From an uncultured Saprospiraceae bacterium (GTDB lineage Bacteria > Bacteroidota > Bacteroidia > Chitinophagales > Saprospiraceae), in assembly GCA_938002665.1 (NCBI GenBank), contig CALLAE010000004.1, forward strand, positions 1 through 64,000: 64,000 nucleotides of DNA, written 5' to 3'. The notes beneath the pieces were generated by a model. That model made no database searches, was not told where the DNA came from, and was given only the letters and a program-made list of their open reading frames with translations. The position numbers and the translations under genes are program-made. Position 1 is the first letter of the stretch, and each line of letters starts with the position of its first letter. Below are positions 44,383 to 51,559 of the stretch, one piece after another.

Positions 44383-45036
44383 TTGATAAACAGAATCTAT
44401 CATATAGCTAAGAAGGACTTGATCATGGATGCACGTGACAAGCAATCCTTACTCGCTTCTTTACTTTATCTAGTGACCATAACCTTTGTAATATTCAAGG
44501 TTTTCGGTGATATACAAGGCCCTACTCGGATAGGAATATATTGGGTGCTATTATTATTCACTGCTGTAAATATTGTGTCTGGATGCTTTGGCACTAATGC
44601 TTCAAAAAGAAAATTATACCACTATCAGTTGTATGATTCTCTAGAAATATATCTAGCAAAACTCATCACAAATTTTTCAAAAGTTTTTATTGCAGGCTTG
44701 GTTCTGATAGTCTTGTTTAGAGTATTTAGCGATACCGGCTTAAAAGATCCAGTATTGTTTCTGAAGACCCTTGTATTATCTACTTTGGGTTTAGTAGCAG
44801 GCATGACATTCATATCATCATTGACTATATATTCTAGTAATCAGGGCTCTTTGTTGTCGATCTTAGCTTTACCCTTACTGATACCTGTTTTGATGATAGG
44901 GATGAAAGTATCCCTTGTTTCAGAAAATATGTTCTTCGATACGGCTGTAGATAGTAACTTATTAATGCTGTTAGGCATAGATATAATAATGCTTGTAATG
45001 GGAATGGTATTTATTTCAATAACCTGGAAAGCCTGA
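44383..45036 (+). CDS. ccmB: heme exporter protein CcmB
   Basis: 217 residues with about six membrane helices. The N terminus MINRIYHIAKKDLIMDARDKQSLLASLLY is the usual CcmB cytoplasmic start before helix 1, so the TTG at 44383 is kept; the next ATG would cut into it. CcmB is the permease of the CcmAB ABC complex that releases holo-CcmE in cytochrome c maturation. The CcmA ATPase is not in the window. ccmC follows after four bases. Confidence 0.85.
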   Translation: MINRIYHIAKKDLIMDARDKQSLLASLLYLVTITFVIFKVFGDIQGPTRIGIYWVLLLFTAVNIVSGCFGTNASKRKLYHYQLYDSLEIYLAKLITNFSKVFIAGLVLIVLFRVFSDTGLKDPVLFLKTLVLSTLGLVAGMTFISSLTIYSSNQGSLLSILALPLLIPVLMIGMKVSLVSENMFFDTAVDSNLLMLLGIDIIMLVMGMVFISITWKA

Positions 45037-45040
45037 CTAA

Positions 45041-46087
45041 ATGAAAAATTGGTGGAAAATACTTTCTGTATTCTTAATGCTCTATACACTTATTGCAGGG
45101 TTTCTAATTCCGCTGAAGCCGGGCATATACGATTTCAATCCAAGGAAAATTACGATAGGAGAGAGTAGCCCTATAGCTATCCTTATCAATACTTATAATA
45201 CCCGACTGGATGAAGCCAACGAAAACAATGTTTACCTGAAGACTCCAGCTGACAATCTCCTCAAAGCTTCAAGACTGGAAGTAAAAAGTAGTAATGAAGT
45301 AATAGCTCATTTTGAAATACCTGGACTAATTAAAGATTTCAATACGAAAGAAGAAAGCTTAACGCTTATAGTAGATAATGAACTAGACGGATATAGCTTT
45401 TATCCTGATGCGATCAATGTCATCATTGGGAATACAGACCCACTATTAGAAAATGAGTATTCCAGCCTGAATGAGATAAAGGAAGTAGAAAAATTCGCTT
45501 TCCCGTATCGCCTTATTTTATACGAAACCATAAGGAACACTTTCTTTCACGTCGCCATATGGTTTTCTATGTTCATACTATTGATTTACTCTTGTTATCA
45601 TAGTGTACGTTATCTGATCACGAAAGATTTAGACTCAGATTCTCGATCTTCTTCTTTGACTACCGTTGCTCTATTTTTTGGTATTGCTGGAATCCTGACT
45701 GGTAGCATGTGGGCAAGATATACTTGGGGTACTTTTTGGACAACCGATATAAAGTTGAACATGAGTGCGACAGCCTTATTAGTATACTTTGCGTACTGGT
45801 TTTTAAGATCTTCTATTAGTGATATAGACACGAGAGCAAGAATAGCGGCTGTATATAACATCTTTGCATTTGTATGTCTTATGATTCTTGTTATGGTCAT
45901 TCCTAGGTTTACAGATAGTCTGCATCCTGGTAATGGTGGCAATCCTGCGCTAGGCGGAGAAGATCTTGATAATACTCTGAGAACTATTTTCTATCCAGCT
46001 ATTATAGGTTATACTTTATTGGGCCTCTGGATGGCACAATTACAGTATAGATACTCCCTTATTAAAGACAGGGCTTTAGGCTACTAG
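45041..46087 (+). CDS. ccmC: cytochrome c biogenesis protein CcmC with a large periplasmic insertion
   Basis: 348 residues; a typical CcmC has about 230. Helix 1 (about 5-25) is followed by an extra soluble beta-rich region of roughly 120 residues (26-150), then H170 in TFFHVAIWF, the WGTFWTTD heme motif (229-236) and H295 in DSLHPGNGG. The two His and the Trp-rich loop bind heme and pass it to CcmE. The insertion looks Ig-like (FNPRKITIGESSPIAILINT) and would face the periplasm. ccmB, ccmC and ccmD form an operon. Confidence 0.88.
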   Translation: MKNWWKILSVFLMLYTLIAGFLIPLKPGIYDFNPRKITIGESSPIAILINTYNTRLDEANENNVYLKTPADNLLKASRLEVKSSNEVIAHFEIPGLIKDFNTKEESLTLIVDNELDGYSFYPDAINVIIGNTDPLLENEYSSLNEIKEVEKFAFPYRLILYETIRNTFFHVAIWFSMFILLIYSCYHSVRYLITKDLDSDSRSSSLTTVALFFGIAGILTGSMWARYTWGTFWTTDIKLNMSATALLVYFAYWFLRSSISDIDTRARIAAVYNIFAFVCLMILVMVIPRFTDSLHPGNGGNPALGGEDLDNTLRTIFYPAIIGYTLLGLWMAQLQYRYSLIKDRALGY

Positions 46088-46143
46088 ATATCTTATTATA
46101 TTCTTTAGTATATGTAAAAAAAACACGAGTTTAGCCGCACAAT

Positions 46144-46356
46144 ATGAAACCAAAACTATTAGCAACCTTCATCTTACTTTTCTTTAGTTCTCTTTCCCTG
46201 TTTGGTCAAAACGCTTCAGAAGATTTTTTCAGAAGTACAGGTAAAATATATACTGTTTTAGCTGTAGTTCTATTACTTTTTGGGGTGATTTTGTTTTTTC
46301 TTTTAAGGCTAGAATCAAAGATTAGTAAGTTGGAAAAACGATTAAAAAATGAGTAA
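46144..46356 (+). CDS. ccmD: CcmD-family small membrane protein
   Basis: 70 residues: a signal-like or first hydrophobic segment (LLATFILLFFSSLSLFGQ), a short loop (NASEDFFRSTGKIYTV), one helix (LAVVLLLFGVILFFLLRL) and a charged coil (ESKISKLEKRLKNE). Position after ccmC and this layout fit CcmD, which stabilises the CcmABC-CcmE complex. The last eight bases overlap the glutamate dehydrogenase start, so both may be translated from one mRNA. Confidence 0.75.
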   Translation: MKPKLLATFILLFFSSLSLFGQNASEDFFRSTGKIYTVLAVVLLLFGVILFFLLRLESKISKLEKRLKNE

Positions 46357-47764
46357 ACAAGCTAATTTCTATGAAAGTGTAGAAAGGAATTACGATAAGG
46401 CTGCTGCCCTAACCAAGCATCCCAAAGGACTACTAGAACAAATCAAAGTCTGTAATGCTATCTATCAGATGAACTTTCCTATCAGAGTAGGAAAAGACTA
46501 TAAAGTGATAGAAGCTTATAGAGTGCAGCACAGTCACCATAGACTACCTACTAAGGGAGGAATTAGATTCAGTCATCTGGTTAATCAAGAAGAGGTTATG
46601 GCCCTAGCTACTCTCATGACCTACAAGTGCGCAATAGTAGATGTGCCTTTTGGAGGAGCAAAAGGAGGGGTCAAAATCAGCACCAGAAAATATGACGCAG
46701 AACAACTGGAAAAAATTACCCGTCGATATACTGTAGAGCTGGTAAGAAAAAATTTCATAGGTCCTGGAACAGATGTGCCAGCACCTGATTATGGAACAGG
46801 GTCCAGAGAAATGGCATGGATTCTAGACACCTATCAGCAGCTTAATAATGGAGAACTTGATAGTGCAGCTTGTGTCACAGGAAAGCCGGTAGCCCAGAAC
46901 GGAATCAGAGGTAGAACAGAAGCCACAGGAAGAGGTGTTTTCTACGGACTCAAAGAAATGTTGAGCAATGAAGCTGATTGCAAAAAATGGGGCCTCGCAC
47001 CAGGTATAGAAGGCAAGACGATGGTTATCCAAGGTCTCGGAAATGTCGGATCTTATACTGGTTCTATTTCTATAAAAGAAGGTGGTGTGAAGGTTGTCGG
47101 TGTTTCAGAAATGGAAGGCACTATATACAGCCCTAAAGGAATAGATATAGATAAGCTTGTAAAATACAGAAAAGCCAAGGGTACTATTATGGGCTTTCCT
47201 GGAACAAAAAAAGCAAAGGATAGAGGAGACTGGGTAGGGATAGAATGTGATATCCTTGTTCCAGCAGCACTAGAGAGTCAAATCACTAAGGCAAATGCAA
47301 AACAAGTAAAAGCTAAAATTATAGCCGAGGCTGCAAATGGACCAGTGACAGCGGATGCAGAAACGATTCTCCTCAAGAAAGGATGTATAGTTGTGCCAGA
47401 TATGTACCTAAATGCTGGAGGTGTTACTGTATCATATTTCGAATGGTTAAAGAACCTTTCTCACGTGAGATATGGGAGAATAGAAAAGAGATTTGATCAG
47501 AATGCCTATACTAACATTGTAGAACTGGTAGAAAGCCTGACAGGTAAGAAGGTAGGGGAAAGAAGAAAGTCATTCATTACCAGAGGAGCGGATGAGGTAG
47601 ATCTCGTCAGATCTGGTCTGGAAGAAACGATGATTACATCCTACCAGCAGATACGAGAAGTATTTAACAAAAGAAAGAAAGTGACAGATCTAAGGACAGC
47701 CGCATTCATTACTGCAATAGACAAAATCGCCAATGATTATAAAGCTATGGGGATATTCCCATAA
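46349..47764 (+). CDS. gdhA: Glu/Leu/Phe/Val dehydrogenase (glutamate dehydrogenase)
   Basis: 471 residues. Motifs are LPTKGGIRF (K69), MTYKCAIVDVPFGGAKGG with K93 and the catalytic-region K105, GPGTDVPAPDYGTG, and the Rossmann motif VIQGLGNVGSYT near 228. It interconverts glutamate and 2-oxoglutarate plus ammonia; the 471-residue length is a little above the 420-450 of many NAD enzymes. Leucine dehydrogenase-type activity cannot be fully excluded. The gene overlaps ccmD by eight bases and ends with a terminator at 47835-47860. An Lrp regulator follows. Confidence 0.9.
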   Translation: MSKQANFYESVERNYDKAAALTKHPKGLLEQIKVCNAIYQMNFPIRVGKDYKVIEAYRVQHSHHRLPTKGGIRFSHLVNQEEVMALATLMTYKCAIVDVPFGGAKGGVKISTRKYDAEQLEKITRRYTVELVRKNFIGPGTDVPAPDYGTGSREMAWILDTYQQLNNGELDSAACVTGKPVAQNGIRGRTEATGRGVFYGLKEMLSNEADCKKWGLAPGIEGKTMVIQGLGNVGSYTGSISIKEGGVKVVGVSEMEGTIYSPKGIDIDKLVKYRKAKGTIMGFPGTKKAKDRGDWVGIECDILVPAALESQITKANAKQVKAKIIAEAANGPVTADAETILLKKGCIVVPDMYLNAGGVTVSYFEWLKNLSHVRYGRIEKRFDQNAYTNIVELVESLTGKKVGERRKSFITRGADEVDLVRSGLEETMITSYQQIREVFNKRKKVTDLRTAAFITAIDKIANDYKAMGIFP

Positions 47765-47834
47765 GCCCTAAGTAATAAACTTTGAAATCTTAGCGTTAAG
47801 AATTCAAGTAAAGAGTTTTTTCATAGTTGGTTCT

Positions 47835-47860
47835 AAGCCTTGGATTTCCCAAGGCTTTTT
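47835..47860 (+). terminator. intrinsic terminator after gdhA
   Basis: A 9-bp stem AAGCCTTGG/CCAAGGCTT with a 5-base loop ends in a short T run, 71 bases after the gdhA stop. Confidence 0.85.
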
Positions 47861-47942
47861 GCATTTAAGAATAAAAAGAGGAATTAGCCCTGTCATAAAA
47901 AATTTAACTTAGGAAATACTAGGTATGAATAAAATATTATTC

Positions 47943-47950
47943 TAATTTCG
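47943..47950 (+). promoter_or_regulatory. near-match -7 element (TAatTTcG) for the Lrp gene
   Basis: TAATTTCG differs by one base from TAnnTTTG and ends 19 bases before the ATG. The same octamer occurs ahead of menF at 60151-60158. Confidence 0.35.
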
Positions 47951-47969
47951 CGTTAAAAGAACAATTGAG

Positions 47970-48443
47970 ATGGCAGAGAAGTTAGATAAGATAGACCTCA
48001 AAATACTTAGAATACTACAAGAAAATAGTAAGATTACTAATCTAGATCTTTCTAAAAAGATAGGTCTTTCTCCTGCACCGACTTTAGAAAGAGTCAAAAA
48101 ACTAGAATCAACAAATATCATAGAAAGTTACCACGCTAAAGTCAATCCTGAGAAAATTGGATTGAACGTTGGTACCTTTGTTTTAGTTACTTTAGCTTGG
48201 AACAAGGAAAACGCTTTAGAGAACTTTATTGAAAAGCTCAATAAAATAGACGAAGTCACTGAAGCCTACATTATTACGGGTGATGGAGATTTCTTGCTTA
48301 AGATTATTACTAAAGATATTCCGAGCTACGAGCAATTACTATTTAAAAAACTATCCCAAATAGAGGAAGTTGAAAGATTAAAAACATTCATGACTTTATC
48401 TAAGGTGAAGAAAAGCAAAGTATTGCCTTTCGATTATGAATAA
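47970..48443 (+). CDS. Lrp/AsnC-family transcriptional regulator
   Basis: 157 residues, the standard Lrp size. The N-terminal HTH reads LDKIDLKILRILQENSKITNLDLSKKIGLSPAPTLERVKKLE; the C-terminal RAM ligand-binding domain has VNPEKIGLNVGTFVLVTL, DEVTEAYIITGDGDFLLKI and a ferredoxin-like ending. These proteins bind amino acids and control amino acid metabolism genes. It lies directly after glutamate dehydrogenase, an attractive target, but it has its own promoter region and terminator. Confidence 0.92.
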   Translation: MAEKLDKIDLKILRILQENSKITNLDLSKKIGLSPAPTLERVKKLESTNIIESYHAKVNPEKIGLNVGTFVLVTLAWNKENALENFIEKLNKIDEVTEAYIITGDGDFLLKIITKDIPSYEQLLFKKLSQIEEVERLKTFMTLSKVKKSKVLPFDYE

Positions 48444-48461
48444 AGATGAATTTACCTCCAA

Positions 48462-48500
48462 AAAGTGGCTGTTTCTTCAAGGAGAAGCAGCCATTTTCAT
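48462..48500 (+). terminator. intrinsic terminator after the Lrp gene
   Basis: The stem 48462-48476 with 48483-48497 (core GGCTG/CAGCC, one wobble) has a 6-base loop and is followed by a T-rich tract. Confidence 0.8.
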
Positions 48501-48522
48501 TTCTAGTAGAACCTAATACATT

Positions 48523-49308
48523 ATGATGAGACACAACTCCTTGTTATGGGAACTGTCTAAAGGTGATAACTCGGCAAGATCATATCTTTTTGGGACGATG
48601 CATGTAAAAGATGAAAAAGCTTACCAGCACATCAAGAAAGCTCAGAACGCCTTGTGTAAATGCAGTCACTTCTACTCCGAAATCAATCTCGATAAAGCAA
48701 AACTACAATTAGATACTAGCCATTATCTTTTAGCAGATGAGGCCAGCCTAGATAAAGCTTTAGGACAGAAAAGGTTTGACAAAATGAAAACAATCTTTGA
48801 TCGTACTTTTAGTTTTGACTTAGAACGGCACAAAAGATTTTTGCCCCTGATTATTCTTAACATGCTTGCAGAAAGTGTCTTACGAGAAGACAATCATCAG
48901 GCCCTGGATGCTTATCTTTGGACGGCAGCAAAAAAACTAAAATTAGTTTGTGATGGCTTGGAGACAATAGAAGAACAAGTATCAGTACTTACCGCTCTTG
49001 ACCTAGATGTTCAGTTAAAAATGTTAAAAGAGGTTGCTGAAAATATATCTAAATACAGAAAGTCTGTAATAAGTCTAAGTGAATTGTATGTCAATGAAGA
49101 TATTGTGAAATTATACCAGAAAACTAAAAGGAGTTTAGGTGCATTGAGAAAAGATCTATTGTACAAAAGAAATGATATAATGTCTAATCGCATTTATTTC
49201 AATATACAACAAGCTAGTTTCTATGCAGTAGGTGCAGCTCATTTGGGAGGAGACAAAGGAATCTTAGCCAAACTTAAGAGAAAAGGTATTACACTAAAAC
49301 CGATATAA
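48523..49308 (+). CDS. TraB/GumN-family protein
   Basis: 261 residues. The N-terminal motif SLLWELSKGDNSARSYLFGTMHVKDE with GTMH and the C-terminal YAVGAAHLGGDKGILAKLKRKG are the paired metal-binding-like blocks of the TraB/GumN (Tiki-related) fold, a possible metalloprotease. There is no signal peptide, so it is probably cytoplasmic. The gldC gene follows after six bases and they look co-transcribed. Precise role unknown. Confidence 0.8.
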   Translation: MMRHNSLLWELSKGDNSARSYLFGTMHVKDEKAYQHIKKAQNALCKCSHFYSEINLDKAKLQLDTSHYLLADEASLDKALGQKRFDKMKTIFDRTFSFDLERHKRFLPLIILNMLAESVLREDNHQALDAYLWTAAKKLKLVCDGLETIEEQVSVLTALDLDVQLKMLKEVAENISKYRKSVISLSELYVNEDIVKLYQKTKRSLGALRKDLLYKRNDIMSNRIYFNIQQASFYAVGAAHLGGDKGILAKLKRKGITLKPI

Positions 49309-49314
49309 ATTAAC

Positions 49315-49662
49315 ATGAAATCAGATATCAAAATAACAGTTGAGCTAGATAGTAAAAAACAGCCTGAAAAAATTACCTGGTCAGCTGACTCTCCTGATGG
49401 GGTACAGACTAGAGAGAGCAAAGCCTTACTCTTATCTTTCTTTGATACTGCATCTTTAGAAACATTCAAAATTGATCTGTGGACAAATGAGATGCAGATA
49501 GCAGAAATGGATAGATTGATGTTCCATACCCTACGAGCATTGACTGATACTTATTATAAAGCTACTAAGAACGAGGAGTTGGCTAATCATATGAGGAGCT
49601 TTGTAGATCATTTTGGAGAATTTACGAGCATAATACCCAAAGAGTCCAAACAATCAGAATAA
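49315..49662 (+). CDS. gldC: gliding motility protein GldC
   Basis: 115 residues. The sequence matches GldC: IKITVELDSKKQPEKITWSADSPDGVQTRESKALLLSFFD, then IDLWTNEMQIAEMDRLMFHTLRALTDTYYKAT. GldC is a cytoplasmic protein needed for full gliding in flavobacteria, with no firm biochemical role. It sits after the TraB/GumN gene. Its presence fits the T9SS cargo genes elsewhere in the window, since gliding and T9SS are linked. Confidence 0.9.
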   Translation: MKSDIKITVELDSKKQPEKITWSADSPDGVQTRESKALLLSFFDTASLETFKIDLWTNEMQIAEMDRLMFHTLRALTDTYYKATKNEELANHMRSFVDHFGEFTSIIPKESKQSE

Positions 49663-49710
49663 ATAACGTATTACAGATTATTTATATATAATTAATTGTT
49701 AATATAAAAG

Positions 49711-49719
49711 TTATCCACA
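49711..49719 (+). other. single perfect DnaA-box consensus in an AT-rich gap
   Basis: TTATCCACA is the strongest DnaA-box sequence. It is the only one found and no dnaA or dnaN gene is near, so it is noted without calling an origin. It lies in the 199-base gap before the S24 regulator. Confidence 0.3.
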
Positions 49720-49861
49720 TACTTTATATTGAATCTTTTGTAATTTATTGATAAACAGATACTTAGGTGTCATGATTTCCACAATGGTCTAATTTGTTAC
49801 ATATTAAATAAAAAATTAATATATATAATTTCTATATTCGTATCTTACTCAATCTAATAGG

Positions 49862-50731
49862 ATGCAAAACAAACTAACTGAAAGATTCATAGAGTGCCTG
49901 AATCTGATAAAAGAGCAAAATAACATACCCTCTAACAGGCAGTTTGCTAAAGCAATAGGAATCCATAATCAATGTCTTAGCGATATTACAACTGGGAAAA
50001 GGCCTGTAAATGCCGATCACATTCTTAAGCTAGTCACCTCTTATAATATCAATGCCAACTATATTTTCTCAGGTGAAGGCGCCATTTTCGATAATCTAGA
50101 TGACAACAATAAAAAATCAATTCCCCATAATGGAATTATTACGATAGTTACAAATGAGGAAGGTCAGGAAAAGATAGTGCATGTCCCAGTCGCTGCGCAA
50201 GCTGGATATATTGACCAATTTTTAGATCCCGTATTCATAGAAGAATTGCCAACATTCAATCTGCCAGACAGAAGATTCTCCACTGGCACGCATAGGTGTT
50301 TTGACATTTCAGGAGATAGTATGGAGCCCTCACTTTTTGCAGGCGAAAAACTCGTTTGCAGCTTTATAGATCCTGAAAACTGGGTTGGAAACCTAAGAAA
50401 CAACTACGTCTATGTGGTGGTTACTTCATCAGGTCTAGTTGTCAAACGTTTAGTGAATTGCATCAAGGATAGCAATGAATTAATCCTAAAGTCAGATAAC
50501 AGTTTCTATGATAATTATACCATCCCTATTGATGAGGTAAAGGAAATATGGCTAGTTACTTACAAGATTTCTCCATTTATGCCATCTCCGAATAATATTA
50601 GAAATGCCTTACATAAGGAAGTGGATAGCCTGAGGTCAACAATTTCTGATCAAAGCAAGATGATTCTTAGCCTCAACACGACCATCGAAAAAATGCTCAA
50701 GCAAAACAGGATGACCTCAGCTAGATATTGA
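49862..50731 (+). CDS. HTH plus S24 peptidase repressor-like regulator
   Basis: 289 residues. An N-terminal helix-turn-helix (about 8-60, SNRQFAKAIGIHNQCLSDITTGKRPV) is followed by a LexA/phage-repressor S24 domain. It has a cleavage-like AAQAGY (A114-G115), nucleophile S153 in GDSMEPS and K195 in GLVVKRL. The C-terminal 50 residues are a predicted coiled coil (LHKEVDSLRSTISDQSKMILSLN). This predicts a DNA-binding regulator that may self-cleave under stress. It starts a run with the 76-residue protein and the pseudo-ATPase and could control them. No phage genes are present. Confidence 0.82.
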   Translation: MQNKLTERFIECLNLIKEQNNIPSNRQFAKAIGIHNQCLSDITTGKRPVNADHILKLVTSYNINANYIFSGEGAIFDNLDDNNKKSIPHNGIITIVTNEEGQEKIVHVPVAAQAGYIDQFLDPVFIEELPTFNLPDRRFSTGTHRCFDISGDSMEPSLFAGEKLVCSFIDPENWVGNLRNNYVYVVVTSSGLVVKRLVNCIKDSNELILKSDNSFYDNYTIPIDEVKEIWLVTYKISPFMPSPNNIRNALHKEVDSLRSTISDQSKMILSLNTTIEKMLKQNRMTSARY

Positions 50732-50733
50732 GA

Positions 50734-50958
50734 ATGAATAAAAGAATAACTGGAATAGTTACATATCATGAACTTGAAGGAGGTTTTTGGGGTATAGACA
50801 CAGGAGCCGAGAAATACTTACCTATCAACCTCCCAGAGCAGCTAAAAAACAACGGCAGTAAAATAAGCTGTTCTATTACAATATTAGAAGATGTAATGAC
50901 AATACATAACTGGGGTGAGCCCTGCACAATCTTTTCCTTCTCCACTTTAGACATATAA
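50734..50958 (+). CDS. small conserved-looking protein of unknown function
   Basis: 74 residues from ATG 50734, two bases after the S24 gene stop; a TTG at 50728 overlapping the stop is also in frame. The sequence MNKRITGIVTYHELEGGFWGIDTGAEKYLPINLPEQL looks like a small beta-rich, OB-like domain. No catalytic motif is visible and I do not recognise the family. The pseudo-ATPase gene follows after four bases, so the three genes seem to be an operon. Confidence 0.6.
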   Translation: MNKRITGIVTYHELEGGFWGIDTGAEKYLPINLPEQLKNNGSKISCSITILEDVMTIHNWGEPCTIFSFSTLDI

Positions 50959-50962
50959 AAGA

Positions 50963-51559
50963 ATGGCACAAGAGACTGTCATATCCATTCCATCCACCTC
51001 CTCATCTTCAGCAATAGAAATCTGCAAAGGAGAACTTGTATATACTAACGATGGTAACTCCTTCAAAAAGCTTGTACACAAAATCCTAGGTAAGGAAGCT
51101 AATAACTCAGAAGTACTAGGACAAAAGTTAGATAACCTTAATACTAAGAACCTAGCCCAACTAAGAAGGCAAATCGCTTATATCAGTGATGACCTTTACT
51201 TATCTGAAGTAGTATCTGTGCAGACGAATATTGACATATATGCCAAAAGCATAGGTCTCGCATCTCCACCTACCTTTATCAATGCCTGGATGCAGAACAC
51301 TAAGCTGAGGCAAGAAGATATTGTCGAGGAACTAAATACAATACAAAAGCATCAACTAAGAATTATAATAGGTCTAGCTAAAAATCCTAAACTGGTCATC
51401 TTAGCTAATCCCATTTCTCAAATAGATAACTCAGTCTATCTTAAATCTATGGAAGGGTTCTATTCTATGATGATGGAGAAAGGCCTGACACTAATCACGA
51501 GCTATTCTAATGCCCAACTAATGTCCCAATTTCCAGGCCGTGTCATACAGCTGAATTAA
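50963..51559 (+). CDS. FtsE-like ABC ATPase fold without ATPase motifs (pseudo-ATPase)
   Basis: 198 residues that align by eye along an FtsE-type ABC ATPase: [16 protein letters not shown] sits where the Walker A loop should be (residues 22-37), [19 protein letters not shown] at the Q-loop region (64-82), [17 protein letters not shown] at Walker B and D-loop (141-157) and [22 protein letters not shown] at the H-loop end. The P-loop Gly/Lys, the signature LSGGQ, the Walker B acids and the H-loop His (Tyr181) are all missing. It probably does not hydrolyse ATP and may act as a structural partner. It overlaps the convergent yyaL-like gene by four bases. Confidence 0.62.
   Translation: MAQETVISIPSTSSSSAIEICKGELVYTNDGNSFKKLVHKILGKEANNSEVLGQKLDNLNTKNLAQLRRQIAYISDDLYLSEVVSVQTNIDIYAKSIGLASPPTFINAWMQNTKLRQEDIVEELNTIQKHQLRIIIGLAKNPKLVILANPISQIDNSVYLKSMEGFYSMMMEKGLTLITSYSNAQLMSQFPGRVIQLN

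Noticed and set aside
49711..49719. Origin of replication
   Set aside because: One DnaA box without clusters or dnaA/dnaN neighbours is not enough.
49862..50731. Prophage repressor as sign of an integrated phage
   Set aside because: No integrase, structural phage genes or attachment repeats are nearby.
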